37,683 nucleotides of DNA from an uncultured Verrucomicrobiota bacterium (lineage in GTDB: Bacteria; Verrucomicrobiota; Kiritimatiellia; RFP12; UBA1067), in contig CAMAHK010000001.1 of the NCBI GenBank assembly GCA_945834475.1, positions 82,175-119,857 on the forward strand, given 5' to 3'. Position numbers and translations under genes: made by a program. Under the pieces are notes generated by a model, which made no database searches, had not been told where the DNA came from, and worked only from the letters and a program-made list of their open reading frames with translations. Below, piece by piece: positions 1 to 9,257 of the stretch. The number at the start of each line of letters is the position of its first letter. Position 1 is the stretch's first letter.

Positions 1-34
1 GTTCGGACAAGGCGGGGCATTGGGAGGTGTTGAT

Positions 35-1378
35 ATGAATGACGTTGTCATTTCCGTTAAGAACGTCTCGAAGTGCTTTGAGATGTACGAAAAACCGGTG
101 CACCGTCTTTATCAGACGCTATGCGCCGGCAAGAAGAAATTCTACAAGGAGTTCTGGGCGCTAAAGGATATCAACTTCGAAGTTCGGAAGGGTGAGTGTG
201 TCGGCATCATCGGCCGCAATGGCGCGGGCAAGTCGACGCTACTACAGATTATCACCGGCACGCTTGCGCCGACGACGGGCGAGGTGAAGGTCAGCGGACG
301 TGTTGCGGCACTGCTCGAACTTGGTTCCGGCTTCAATCCGGAATTCACGGGACGGGAGAATGTCTATCTGAACGGTTCGATTCTCGGTCTTTCGAAGGAG
401 GAAATCGATGCCCGTTACGATGATATCCTCGCTTTTGCCGATATCGGTGAGTTTATCGACCAGCCTGTAAAAACCTACTCTTCGGGTATGATGGTGCGTC
501 TTGCGTTCGCGGTAATTGCTCATGTGGATGCCGATGTGCTTATTGTCGACGAGGCTCTTTCGGTTGGTGATGCTTTTTTCCAACAGAAGTGTATGCGCTT
601 CATGCGGAAGTTCATGGAAGAACATACGGTACTGTTTGTAAGCCACGATACTGCGGCATTAACCAATTTCTGTCAGCAAAGTGTGTTGCTTTCTAATGGT
701 GTCATTGAGTTGATCGGCAGTACGAAGGATGTCATTGGACAATACTTGAAGGACTTGTATGCGGCGAATCAAGATGTCGACGCTGTTTGGGAACGGCAGG
801 GGGACAATGGTTTGGCGCGAGGGAAAGAGGAGTTGACGGATTATCGCGATCAACGATTGAATGTCATTAACAACAGTACATTGAGAAACGATATACGGAT
901 ATTTGAATTCAACCCGGAGGCGTCTTCATTCGGCCGTGGTAGCATGTTGATTAAGGCTGTCGAATTCCGGGATGTTTATGGCTCGCCCTTGTCATGGGTT
1001 GTTGGGGGAGAATTAGTGCGGCTGCATGTCGAGTGTGAGGTTAAAGCATCGGTAATATCTCCTATTGTCGGATTCTTTATCAGAGATAGGCTTGGCCAGG
1101 AGATCTTCGGGGATAACACATGTCTTACCTACAAGGATAGGCCGTTGCAAGCCGAAGCAAAAGATCGGGTTGTTGCGGAGTTTGAGTTCAGAATGCCATT
1201 CTTGATGGCAGGGGATTATTCTGTATGTGTGGCGGTCGCGGAAGGTACGCAAGATAATCACGTTCAGCACCAATGGATGAATGAAGCACTGATTTTTAAG
1301 TCGACTTCATCGTATGTGGGGCGTGGACTTGTTGGAATTCCAATGAAGTCCATAAATATGGTTGTTAAGAAAGGTTGA
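35..1378 (+). CDS. Polysaccharide ABC transporter ATP-binding protein, Wzt-like
   Basis: This is the ATPase subunit of an exporter that moves undecaprenyl-linked polysaccharide across the inner membrane. Residues about 1-240 form an ABC nucleotide-binding domain with Walker A GRNGAGKST, signature YSSGM, Walker B DVLIVDEAL and the switch histidine in VSHD. Residues about 290-447 form a separate beta-rich domain resembling the Wzt C-terminal domain, which in known systems recognises the modified end of the glycan. The ATG at 35 was chosen over an upstream in-frame TTG at 20 because GGGAGGT at 22-28 sits 6 nt before it. The partner permease (Wzm type) would be upstream, outside the window. The stop overlaps the next start (TGATG). 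The family is certain; the exact substrate is not known. Confidence 0.93.
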   Translation: MNDVVISVKNVSKCFEMYEKPVHRLYQTLCAGKKKFYKEFWALKDINFEVRKGECVGIIGRNGAGKSTLLQIITGTLAPTTGEVKVSGRVAALLELGSGFNPEFTGRENVYLNGSILGLSKEEIDARYDDILAFADIGEFIDQPVKTYSSGMMVRLAFAVIAHVDADVLIVDEALSVGDAFFQQKCMRFMRKFMEEHTVLFVSHDTAALTNFCQQSVLLSNGVIELIGSTKDVIGQYLKDLYAANQDVDAVWERQGDNGLARGKEELTDYRDQRLNVINNSTLRNDIRIFEFNPEASSFGRGSMLIKAVEFRDVYGSPLSWVVGGELVRLHVECEVKASVISPIVGFFIRDRLGQEIFGDNTCLTYKDRPLQAEAKDRVVAEFEFRMPFLMAGDYSVCVAVAEGTQDNHVQHQWMNEALIFKSTSSYVGRGLVGIPMKSINMVVKKG

Positions 1379-4300
1379 TGTCAATGGACGGCAGATCTGA
1401 GATCTACAAGATTAATGCTGACGCGGAGAAGGAGAATACTCCAATCTATTTCTTTGCTCGCATGGTCGGTGAAGAGCATGCTAGGATTCTGGATGTGGGA
1501 TGCGCCTGTGGGGATAACGGAGGAGCTTTGAAGGCCGCTCGTAAATCCGTTCTGTGCGGAATTGAATTGGATTCTGAATCTGCAAGGATTGCGAAAGAAA
1601 CAGGTGTCTATGAGGACGTGATTGTTGCGAATATCGACAATCTGGAGTCATCTGATTTAGAAGGCTTCAAAGAAAAATTTGATTATGTGCTTTTCGGTGA
1701 TGTATTAGAGCATTTGAGAGATCCTCTGCAAGCCATTCGGCTTTTTTCGTCGTGCCTAAGAAGCGGTGGCTCCGTAATCGCATCGATACCTAATGTTGCG
1801 CACATGAGTATCAAGGCCAATCTGTTGGTTGATGACTTCACATATACGGATGTGGGGCTCTTGGACAAGACACATATTCATCTTTTTACATATAGAAGCA
1901 TCGCTTCGTTGTTTGCATCGGCTGGCCTATTGATTGAGGATGCCGGCTTTACGATGGTTCCTCGCAATGGATGGCAGAAGAATGATCCGTGGGGCGTCCT
2001 TTCTCCTGCTGAAAAGGAATTGATTCTTTCAGACCGTCACTCGTATGTCTGCCAATATATCGTAAGGGCATCCTTCTCTGCCGCGGAGACGTCTTGCATA
2101 GAGGTGCTCAACCGTGCGAAGCTGACGCTCACGGAAGAAAATACGCCTAAGTATATTCATTCTTATCGTGAGGAGATGATGGCCGCTCTAGACGGAGTCG
2201 GTAAGGATATGACTATTAAGGCGGTCTCGGACTTGAGTTATGCATATCTTCAGCAATTGACGGAATATCGCAAGAATCTCGCCGAGACGAACGAGAGATT
2301 ATCCGAACTCGTCGCTAAGAGTAGCCAATTGGAAGCCGAGAAGGATTCCTTAGCAGCGCTTAGTCGAGCACAAGAAGTCGAGCACGCTTCGTTGTCGGAA
2401 CGATGTGCTGAGCTGGAAGCCGAAAAGACTTCCCTGTCAAATCAGAATGCTGTACTGGCGGCAGAATGCGGCGATCTTAGATCGCAACTCTCGGAGGTCG
2501 TGTCGGAAAAGAAGAATTTGTGTGTGGTTAACAAGCGATATGAGCTGGCTCAAGATGCTGTTGTCGGATATCTTTACGGTTTTCAACGCGGCGGATCGTC
2601 GCGAATCGTTAATATTGCTAAGCATGTCGGTCTGCAATTGATGAAAGGCGGCATAGGCGATAAGAAGGATTTCCTTCGTTGGGTTGTTGATGGCGTGAGA
2701 AGGAAGAACCTGCCGGATCCGCGTTTTAATCCTTTTGTGGATATCTACGAGACCGTAAGGAATACGTTCGATCTTGCTCGAGCCCAACCGCAGTCGTCGG
2801 AAGCCGCTTCCTCTGCTGAGTCAACACAGGAGCCACCGCCTTCGCCATCGGTGCGGACACTTACGCCAAAGCGGAAGACAGGCCTTGACAGGTACGATAT
2901 CATTTTCCTGTCAGTCATTAGCTATGATTTTCGCTATCAGCGACCCCAACAGATAGCTGATTATTATGCAAAGGCGGGGCATCGCGTGTTTTATTTCAAT
3001 GCTGATTTTGCTGTTGGCGAAACAATTCAGGTTCGGGAATCGCACAAGAACCTCTTTCAGGTGACCTTGAGTTTTGATGCGCCGTCTTCTGTGTATGCGA
3101 AGGACTTCGCCTCCTGCCAAGAGCAGATGAAGCGACAACTCAAGTCGTTACTGAAGGATTATGCAATTGCAGATGCCATTGTCATTTCCGAGTATCCGAT
3201 GTGGTCAGATGTTGTGAGCTTCTTGCGTCAGGGGTATGCGATGTGCGATGTCGTTGACTACCTCGATGATTGGGATGGCTTTGAGGATACGGCCACGCCG
3301 GAACTGAAGTCCAAGACGCATACGCTCCTGTCTAATTGTGGCGGCATTATCGCTTCATCCCAATACCTAGCGGATAAGGCGAAAAAGTACGGGAAGCCTG
3401 TCTCGCTTGTCCGCAACGGTACGGAATTTGCCCATTTCAATCGTGCGTTCGGTGCAAAGAAAAAAAGCAAAAGGAAGACAATCGGATACTACGGGGCGAT
3501 ATCCCATTGGTTTGACTTCGGCAAGATAGAGGCATTGGCGAGGGCCTTGCCGGACGTCGATATCGAACTCATAGGTGCAGTTACCGAGAATGTTGACAAA
3601 CTGAAATCGTTTCCGAATGTCAGGTTCTTGGGTGAGAAGAAGTATCAGGAGCTTCCTGAATGCATTGTCGATTGGGATGTCTGCCTTATTCCCTTTGATA
3701 CGTCTACGTCGCTGATTCAGGCAACGAATCCCGTTAAGTTCTACGAGTATCTCAGCGCAGGAAAGAAGGTCGTCGCAACAGAGATTCCGGAGATTGCCGC
3801 CTTCCGTGATAAATACGTATACCTTGCGAACGACAATCGTTGCTTCGTTGAGGCGGTGAAGAAGTGTTTAAACGGATTTGATACGCTAGCGACTCCCGAG
3901 GAATGCGCGCAATTCGCACGGGACAACGACTGGCAGAATCGTACGAGGGTCATCTCTCAGGAGATAGAGGCGCTATTGCCCAAGTTCAGCATTGTCGTCT
4001 TGACATATAATCAGCTTGCCTATACGAAGGCCTGCCTGGAAAGCATCTTGCGGTGGACCGCCTATCCGAACTATGAGTTGATTGTTGTGGATAATGATTC
4101 GCAGGACGGAACCGCTGACTACCTCAGGGAATTCGAGAAGCGTGACAGTCGAATCAAGGTGATTCTGAATGGAAAGAACCTTGGCTTTGCTGCAGGTAAC
4201 AATGTTGGACTGCGCGTGGCAACGGGCAAGTTTCTTGTTCTTTTGAATAACGACACCATTGTTTCTCCCGGCTGGCTATCTCGAATGGCGGCTCATTTCG

Positions 4301-4824
4301 AGCGTAATCCGTCCTGCGGAGCCCTGTGCCCGGTGACGAACTCAATTGGTAATGAGGCGGAGGTTCCGGTTTGCTATACGACAAGCGAGGAGTTCTTGGC
4401 CGAGGCGAACGAGCGTCTTTTTGACGAGGCGTTTGTCTCTCGTAAGATGAAGAAGGCTATTGCGATGTATTGCTTTTGCGTATCGCGTAAGGCCTTCGAG
4501 TCCGTTGGACTGATATCCGAGGCCTACGGAAGAGGCATGTTTGAGGATGATGACTATTGCATGGCCTTGCATGCCAAGGGCTATTTGACGGATTGCATCG
4601 ATGACGTCTTGATCCATCACTTCCACAGTGTGTCCTTCAATGTGATTAAGTCGGAGGAAAAGCAGGCCCTCTTTGATCATAACCGAAAGATTTTTGAAGA
4701 GAAGTGGAAATGCGAATGGAAGATGCATTCCTATCGCGAAGGCGTCACTTGGAATACGAACATGAAAACACAACAGGCATTCGATCAAATCCTTGCCGGT
4801 TGCATCACAATATTTGAGAACTAA
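1378..4824 (+). CDS. Multidomain SAM methyltransferase / coiled coil / GT4 / GT2 glycan protein
   Basis: A 1148-residue cytoplasmic fusion. Residues about 15-235 are a class I SAM methyltransferase (glycine-rich ILDVGCACGDNGG, then FDYVLFGDVLEHL). Residues about 285-390 are a charged coiled coil rich in LEAEK-type repeats. Residues about 505-865 are a GT4-like glycosyltransferase (RPQQIADYYAKAGHRV near the start, NPVKFYEYLSAGKKVVAT near the end). Residues about 868-1140 are a GT2 glycosyltransferase (SIVVLTYNQ, IVVDNDSQDGT, LLNNDT). The coiled coil resembles the spacers of chain-length or chain-capping proteins such as WbdD, which pair with Wzt-type ATPases; this role is inference. The start could be the ATG at 1378 (overlapping the previous stop) or the ATG at 1384, which is better spaced from AAAGG at 1370-1374. 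Confidence 0.9.
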   Translation: MSMDGRSEIYKINADAEKENTPIYFFARMVGEEHARILDVGCACGDNGGALKAARKSVLCGIELDSESARIAKETGVYEDVIVANIDNLESSDLEGFKEKFDYVLFGDVLEHLRDPLQAIRLFSSCLRSGGSVIASIPNVAHMSIKANLLVDDFTYTDVGLLDKTHIHLFTYRSIASLFASAGLLIEDAGFTMVPRNGWQKNDPWGVLSPAEKELILSDRHSYVCQYIVRASFSAAETSCIEVLNRAKLTLTEENTPKYIHSYREEMMAALDGVGKDMTIKAVSDLSYAYLQQLTEYRKNLAETNERLSELVAKSSQLEAEKDSLAALSRAQEVEHASLSERCAELEAEKTSLSNQNAVLAAECGDLRSQLSEVVSEKKNLCVVNKRYELAQDAVVGYLYGFQRGGSSRIVNIAKHVGLQLMKGGIGDKKDFLRWVVDGVRRKNLPDPRFNPFVDIYETVRNTFDLARAQPQSSEAASSAESTQEPPPSPSVRTLTPKRKTGLDRYDIIFLSVISYDFRYQRPQQIADYYAKAGHRVFYFNADFAVGETIQVRESHKNLFQVTLSFDAPSSVYAKDFASCQEQMKRQLKSLLKDYAIADAIVISEYPMWSDVVSFLRQGYAMCDVVDYLDDWDGFEDTATPELKSKTHTLLSNCGGIIASSQYLADKAKKYGKPVSLVRNGTEFAHFNRAFGAKKKSKRKTIGYYGAISHWFDFGKIEALARALPDVDIELIGAVTENVDKLKSFPNVRFLGEKKYQELPECIVDWDVCLIPFDTSTSLIQATNPVKFYEYLSAGKKVVATEIPEIAAFRDKYVYLANDNRCFVEAVKKCLNGFDTLATPEECAQFARDNDWQNRTRVISQEIEALLPKFSIVVLTYNQLAYTKACLESILRWTAYPNYELIVVDNDSQDGTADYLREFEKRDSRIKVILNGKNLGFAAGNNVGLRVATGKFLVLLNNDTIVSPGWLSRMAAHFERNPSCGALCPVTNSIGNEAEVPVCYTTSEEFLAEANERLFDEAFVSRKMKKAIAMYCFCVSRKAFESVGLISEAYGRGMFEDDDYCMALHAKGYLTDCIDDVLIHHFHSVSFNVIKSEEKQALFDHNRKIFEEKWKCEWKMHSYREGVTWNTNMKTQQAFDQILAGCITIFEN

Positions 4825-4841
4825 CATAATAGGGTGGGGAT

Positions 4842-5081
4842 ATGCAGGATAGGAGAAACGTTGTCGGATTTGTTGATTCACTTGTGCTCGCACTTGTGTC
4901 CTCGGTATACCTTGGATTGATTTTTCCGTTGCAGTCTTACTTGCCGAATACGGATTCCTTTGGGTTTTCGACTTCTGACATTCTTGTCTTCTGCGGTGTT
5001 CGTACGATTACATTAGCGGCGATACTACTCGTTGTTTCACATTTTACACGTCAAAGAGGTTTAAAATGCCCAAGAAAGTAA
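4842..5081 (+). CDS. Small predicted membrane protein, unrecognised
   Basis: A 79-residue ORF with two hydrophobic stretches, about residues 10-30 and 48-66, separated by a polar loop containing PNTDSFGFS. GGTGGGGAT precedes the ATG. Its last 16 nt overlap the start of wecB, and the wecB ribosome-binding site (AGAGGT) lies inside it, which suggests translational coupling. I recognise no family. It could be a genuine two-helix protein of the glycan cluster, or the N-terminal remnant of a longer membrane enzyme whose body has been lost. It is supported by position, RBS and hydrophobic pattern only. Confidence 0.5.
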   Translation: MQDRRNVVGFVDSLVLALVSSVYLGLIFPLQSYLPNTDSFGFSTSDILVFCGVRTITLAAILLVVSHFTRQRGLKCPRK

Positions 5082-6199
5082 TGGTGATCTTCGGGACGCG
5101 TCCCGAGGCGATTAAGATGGCGCCGGTAGTTAAGGCGCTCAAGGCTGAGCCTTCTCTCGAGGTGAAGGTTTGTGTAACCGCGCAGCATCGCCAGATGCTC
5201 GATCAGGTCATGGAAATCTTCGGGCTTACTGCTGACTTCGATCTCAATGTTATGGCGCCGAATCAGACGCTCGGCGATGTCACCTGCAAGGTATTGAAGG
5301 GGATTGAAGGCGTTTTCGCCGAATGGAAACCCGACATGATTCTCGTCCAGGGTGACACGACGACTGTAATGGCCGCGGCGCTTGCCGCGTTCTATCATAA
5401 GATCGAAATCGGACACGTCGAAGCTGGCCTTCGAACCGGCAACCTCTATTCTCCTTGGCCGGAAGAGGCGAATCGTCTTTTGGCCGGTTGCCTCGCGACC
5501 CAGCACTACGCGCCTACTCCTCGTTCGCAGGCGAATCTGCTTAAGGAAAACAAAGATCCGAAGACCGTCTTTGTTACGGGAAATACCGTTATCGACGCGC
5601 TTCATGAAGCTGTCAAGATCATGGACTCGAATGAAGAACTAAAAGCGAAGCTTGCCGCGCAGTTCCCGTTCTTAGATCCCATGAAGCGTCTGGTGCTCGT
5701 TACCGGTCATCGCCGCGAGAACTTCGGAGATGGCTTTATTCACATCTGCGAGGCGATCAAGCGCGTCGCATCCCGCAAGGACGTTCAGGTCGTCTATCCG
5801 ATGCACATGAATCCTAATGTGCGAAAGCCGGTGAACGAGATTCTAGGTGGACTCGATAATGTGCATCTCATCGAACCGCTTGATTACCTCTCGTTCCTCT
5901 ACATGATGCGTCAGAGCTATCTTATCATGACCGACTCCGGCGGCGTGCAAGAGGAAGCACCCTCGCTCGGAAAGCCCGTTATTGTCATGCGCGATACGAC
6001 CGAACGTCCTGAGGCGGTGGATGCGGGCACGGTCATTCTTGCAGGCACCGAAACCGAAGCGATGGCAAGCGCCGCGGAAAAGCTCTTAGATGATAAGGCG
6101 TTCTACGATAAGATGGCTCATGCCGTTAACCCTTATGGCGATGGTTTGGCGGCTAGAAGAATCGCTGAGCTTGTTTCCAAGGGAACCATGAGCATTTGA
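5066..6199 (+). CDS. wecB: UDP-N-acetylglucosamine 2-epimerase (non-hydrolysing)
   Basis: Interconverts UDP-GlcNAc and UDP-ManNAc in the cytoplasm, supplying an activated ManNAc precursor for surface glycans. The 377-residue length is normal. Family motifs are FGTRPEAIKMAP at the N-terminus, VQGDTTT (Asp97), GHVEAGLRT (Glu119), VTGHRRENFG and TDSGGVQEEAPSLGKP; the Asp, Glu and His correspond to the known catalytic residues. No UDP-ManNAc dehydrogenase (wecC) is visible in the window, so whether the product is oxidised is unknown. The stop codon overlaps the next start (TGATG), which places it in the same transcript as the glycosyltransferases. Confidence 0.97.
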   Translation: MPKKVMVIFGTRPEAIKMAPVVKALKAEPSLEVKVCVTAQHRQMLDQVMEIFGLTADFDLNVMAPNQTLGDVTCKVLKGIEGVFAEWKPDMILVQGDTTTVMAAALAAFYHKIEIGHVEAGLRTGNLYSPWPEEANRLLAGCLATQHYAPTPRSQANLLKENKDPKTVFVTGNTVIDALHEAVKIMDSNEELKAKLAAQFPFLDPMKRLVLVTGHRRENFGDGFIHICEAIKRVASRKDVQVVYPMHMNPNVRKPVNEILGGLDNVHLIEPLDYLSFLYMMRQSYLIMTDSGGVQEEAPSLGKPVIVMRDTTERPEAVDAGTVILAGTETEAMASAAEKLLDDKAFYDKMAHAVNPYGDGLAARRIAELVSKGTMSI

Positions 6200-7260
6200 T
6201 GCGCATTCTTTATCAGTCCCCTGTCTCCTGGTCTTGGATTCGTCAACGACCTCATTTCGTTGTTGAGGGACTTGCGCATTCAGGACAGGAGATTGTCTGG
6301 CTATATGCGGCAAACTTTCTGCGCTGCCGCCGGCTCGACATGCGGATCGGGCGACTGCGGGTTGTTGAAGTACCGGTATTGCCGTGGGCATACCGTTGTG
6401 GCCTTATCGCGTACATCAATCGCTGGCTTGTTGATCGGGCTTTGCGGGATGTGCATCCGGAAGGTCTTATCATGACGGTCCCTTTTGCCGCCTGCCTTTT
6501 GCCGAAGAGAATTCTCGAACTGCCGATTGTCTATGATTGCATGGATGTTCAAACGGCATTTTTCTTGGGTAAGCGTCGAGAAGTGACCGCGAGATTGGAG
6601 GATGATCTTGTTCGGGGATCCCGCGCGATTATAGCAACCTCACCGATGATTGCTGAACATCTCGCACTCAACTATGGTGCGCCACTTGAACGGTTGTCGG
6701 TTGTTGCCAATGGCATTGATCTCGCGGTGATTCGGACGGCTGTGGTCGCACCAGAATGGAGAAATGTGGCCTATTTCGGGACCATATCCTCATGGTTTGA
6801 CTGGAACTCTGTTTGCCAAGCGGCAAAGGAATTGCCGCAAGTTAGTTTTGATCTTTATGGACCTGTCGATGGCCAAATTCCGCTCGGTTGTCCTAAGAAT
6901 ATTATTCTTCATGGTCCCGTCGAACATGCGATGGCAATTGAACTGATGCATGAGTCATCGGTGTTGATCATGCCGTTTGTTCGGAACGAATTGATCGATG
7001 GCGTTGATCCTGTGAAGATGTATGAATATCTGGCCGTGGGACGTCCTATTGTTGCGTCATGGTGGCCGCTACTTGAGAAGTTTGCTTCCTGTCCGGCTGT
7101 CATGTTCTATGGGCATGAAATGTCGCTGTCACAATGCTTGCGTTATGCCTTGTCAACAGACTGCATCTGCCCAATACCATACGAATTTCTCAACGGGAAT
7201 AGCTGGGCCAGGAGAATTGAAGAGATTAATCGAATCATTCTGGCGAATATGATGAAATAA
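6199..7260 (+). CDS. Glycosyltransferase, GT4-like
   Basis: A 353-residue glycosyltransferase of the GT-B fold. The N-terminal half opens with a QRPHFVVEGLAHSG segment and includes VYDCMD; the C-terminal half carries YFGTISSWFDWNSV and DPVKMYEYLAVGRPIVAS. It is clearly related to the GT4 domain inside the 1148-aa protein at 1378 (compare YYGAISHWFDFGKI and NPVKFYEYLSAGKKVVAT), so the two probably arose by duplication within this cluster. The ATG at 6199 overlaps the wecB stop; an in-frame TTG at 6196 is less likely. Donor and acceptor sugars cannot be read from the sequence. Confidence 0.85.
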   Translation: MRILYQSPVSWSWIRQRPHFVVEGLAHSGQEIVWLYAANFLRCRRLDMRIGRLRVVEVPVLPWAYRCGLIAYINRWLVDRALRDVHPEGLIMTVPFAACLLPKRILELPIVYDCMDVQTAFFLGKRREVTARLEDDLVRGSRAIIATSPMIAEHLALNYGAPLERLSVVANGIDLAVIRTAVVAPEWRNVAYFGTISSWFDWNSVCQAAKELPQVSFDLYGPVDGQIPLGCPKNIILHGPVEHAMAIELMHESSVLIMPFVRNELIDGVDPVKMYEYLAVGRPIVASWWPLLEKFASCPAVMFYGHEMSLSQCLRYALSTDCICPIPYEFLNGNSWARRIEEINRIILANMMK

Positions 7261-7266
7261 GCGAAG

Positions 7267-7821
7267 ATGAAAGTTATCGCTACAGAAATCGAGGGCGTGA
7301 AGATCATCGAGCCGGATGTGTTCGGTGATAATCGCGGGTGGTTTGTCGAGCAGTACAACACCGAGCGGTACAAAGCCGCTGGCATTACAGCCGATTTCGT
7401 GCAGGACAACGAGAGCTTTTCGTCCAAGGGCGTCGTGCGCGGGTTGCACTGGCAGGCCGGCGAGCATTGCCAGGCGAAGCTCGTGCGCGTCATTCGCGGA
7501 GCAGTATGGGATGTTGCGGTCGACATCCGCAAGGGTTCGCCGACCTTCGGCAAACACGTGAGCGTGGTGCTGACCGGCGAGAACAAGAAGCAGTTTTTCA
7601 TCCCGCGAGGCTTTGCCCACGGGTTCGTTGTGCTGGAGGACTCGACGCTCTTTTCGTACAAGTGCGACAATCTCTACTGCAAGGAGAGTGAGTGTGGTCT
7701 TATGTTCAATGACCCGGCTCTCGGCATTGAGTGGCCGGAGATTGATGTCGCGATCAAACTTTCGGAAAAGGACCGGAAACATCCATCGCTCGCCGACATC
7801 GAAGCCTGGGAGGATAAATAA
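7267..7821 (+). CDS. rfbC: dTDP-4-dehydrorhamnose 3,5-epimerase
   Basis: Third step of dTDP-L-rhamnose synthesis: epimerises dTDP-4-keto-6-deoxyglucose at C3 and C5. The 184 residues form the expected cupin with the catalytic His in RGLHWQ (His61), the second His in PRGFAHGF (His118) and the conserved Tyr in [10 protein letters not shown] (Tyr131). RDNRG-like FGDNRGWF is at the N-terminus. The gene is intact, and its stop overlaps the rfbA start (TAATG). It lies beside rfbA and the damaged rfbD and rfbB, so the usual four-gene rhamnose module is present but only half is readable. Confidence 0.97.
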   Translation: MKVIATEIEGVKIIEPDVFGDNRGWFVEQYNTERYKAAGITADFVQDNESFSSKGVVRGLHWQAGEHCQAKLVRVIRGAVWDVAVDIRKGSPTFGKHVSVVLTGENKKQFFIPRGFAHGFVVLEDSTLFSYKCDNLYCKESECGLMFNDPALGIEWPEIDVAIKLSEKDRKHPSLADIEAWEDK

Positions 7822-8693
7822 TGGCAAGAAAAGGCATAATCTTGGCAGGCGGTGCTGGTACGCGCCTCCACCCGTTGACGCGTGTTGTATCGAAGCAGTT
7901 GTTGCCGGTCTACGACAAGCCGATGGTTTTTTATCCGCTGTCGACACTGATGCTTGCCGGGATCAGAGAGGTGCTCATCATTTCAACGCCGCAGGACTTG
8001 CCGAATTTCGAGCGCCTTTTCGGTGATGGCTCCGATCTTGGCATGAAGTTTTCGTATAAGGTGCAGGATGTGCCAAATGGACTTGCGCAGGCCTTTGTTC
8101 TTGGGTGTGAGTTCATTGGTGATGATGATGTTTGTCTTGTCCTCGGTGACAATATCTTTTATGGAGCGGATTTACCAATGCTTTTAAAGAAGGCGGCCGC
8201 GAAGAGTGAGCCGACTGTTTTTGGATACCGTGTGGGCGATCCCGAACGATACGGTGTCGTTGAGTTTGATGCGAGTGGCAAGGCTGTTTCATTGGAGGAG
8301 AAGCCAGTGAAGCCGAAATCAAATTACGCTGTAGTTGGCCTTTATTTTTATCCAAACGACGTGGTGGTGAAAGCTGTAGCATTGGAGCCGTCGGCGCGAG
8401 GCGAGTACGAAATTACTGATCTTAATCGCGAGTACTTAAATGAGGGGCGGCTTACCGTCGAGACGATGGGTCGTGGGTTCGCATGGCTTGATACTGGAAC
8501 GCATCAGTCGCTTGCGGATGCTACGAACTTCGTGCGTGCGCTCATTGAGCGTCAGGGGCTTCAGATATCATGCATTGAGGAGATTGCCTGGTCGCGCGGC
8601 TGGATCGACGACGCGCAGTTGCGTCGTCTCGCCGACGGCTACGGTAAGAGCTCGTACGGTGCCTATCTCAAGAACCTCGTAAAGGGCATCTGA
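7821..8693 (+). CDS. rfbA: Glucose-1-phosphate thymidylyltransferase
   Basis: First step of the dTDP-rhamnose pathway: dTTP plus glucose-1-phosphate gives dTDP-glucose and PPi. The 290 residues match the family length. The nucleotide-binding loop [16 protein letters not shown] is at residues 5-20, followed by [34 protein letters not shown] and [12 protein letters not shown]. The ORF appears intact. It overlaps rfbC by one base and is followed after one base by the rfbD start. dTDP-glucose made here could still feed another pathway even though rfbB at this locus is broken. Confidence 0.97.
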   Translation: MARKGIILAGGAGTRLHPLTRVVSKQLLPVYDKPMVFYPLSTLMLAGIREVLIISTPQDLPNFERLFGDGSDLGMKFSYKVQDVPNGLAQAFVLGCEFIGDDDVCLVLGDNIFYGADLPMLLKKAAAKSEPTVFGYRVGDPERYGVVEFDASGKAVSLEEKPVKPKSNYAVVGLYFYPNDVVVKAVALEPSARGEYEITDLNREYLNEGRLTVETMGRGFAWLDTGTHQSLADATNFVRALIERQGLQISCIEEIAWSRGWIDDAQLRRLADGYGKSSYGAYLKNLVKGI

Positions 8694-8694
8694 G

Positions 8695-9239
8695 ATGAAG
8701 GTGCTTCTTACAGGTGGAAAGGGGATGCTCGGCAGAACGATTTGTCGTGAGTTTGTGGGTCGATGTGAAATTATTCCGACTGACTTGCCGGCGGCTGACA
8801 TAACGGATGAGGAGTGCATTGATCGCGTTATTGCAGATGAGCAGCCTGATGCTGTAATCCATTGTGCAGCGATGACAGCAGTTGACCGATGCGAGGAGGC
8901 TATAGATTTGGCTTATCGGCTCAATGCGCGTGGCTCGGCTAATGTAGCCGCTGCGTGCAACCGAAGAGGGGTGCGGCTTATTGCCATTTCGACGGATTAT
9001 GTTTTTTCTGGAGACTCTGATAGACCGTACTCTGAGTTTGACTTGGCGAATGGGGGCAATACAATCTATGGCAAAAGCAAGTTTGCGGGAGAGGAGCTTA
9101 TGAATTCCCGCGTCCTGCGCCGAGGCCGAAGAATTCGCGTCTGGACAAGATGATGTTTAGGATTTCGGGACTTCCGCCAATGCCTGATTGGCGCGAGGCG
9201 CTTGCGGAGTTCATGAAATTAGAGTTCAGTGCCCAGTAA
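8695..9239 (+). pseudogene. rfbD: dTDP-4-dehydrorhamnose reductase, internally deleted and frameshifted
   Basis: The reading frame from 8695 gives a normal RfbD N-terminus: LLTGGKGMLGRT nucleotide-binding loop, HCAAMTAVD, STDYVFSGD and the catalytic YGKSKFAGE (Tyr-x-x-x-Lys). After about residue 137 the frame turns to unrelated residues and stops at 9153. In a different frame, about 9099-9239, the sequence reads the characteristic RfbD C-terminus (PRPAPRPKNSRLDK, then LPPMPDWREAL) and ends at a stop. The two halves abut near 9094-9104, so roughly 110 central residues, including much of the substrate-binding region, are missing relative to the usual ~290 aa. Either a real deletion with frameshift or an assembly collapse would look like this. 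Confidence 0.88.
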
Positions 9240-9257
9240 AAGTAAAGGAGACAGAAA

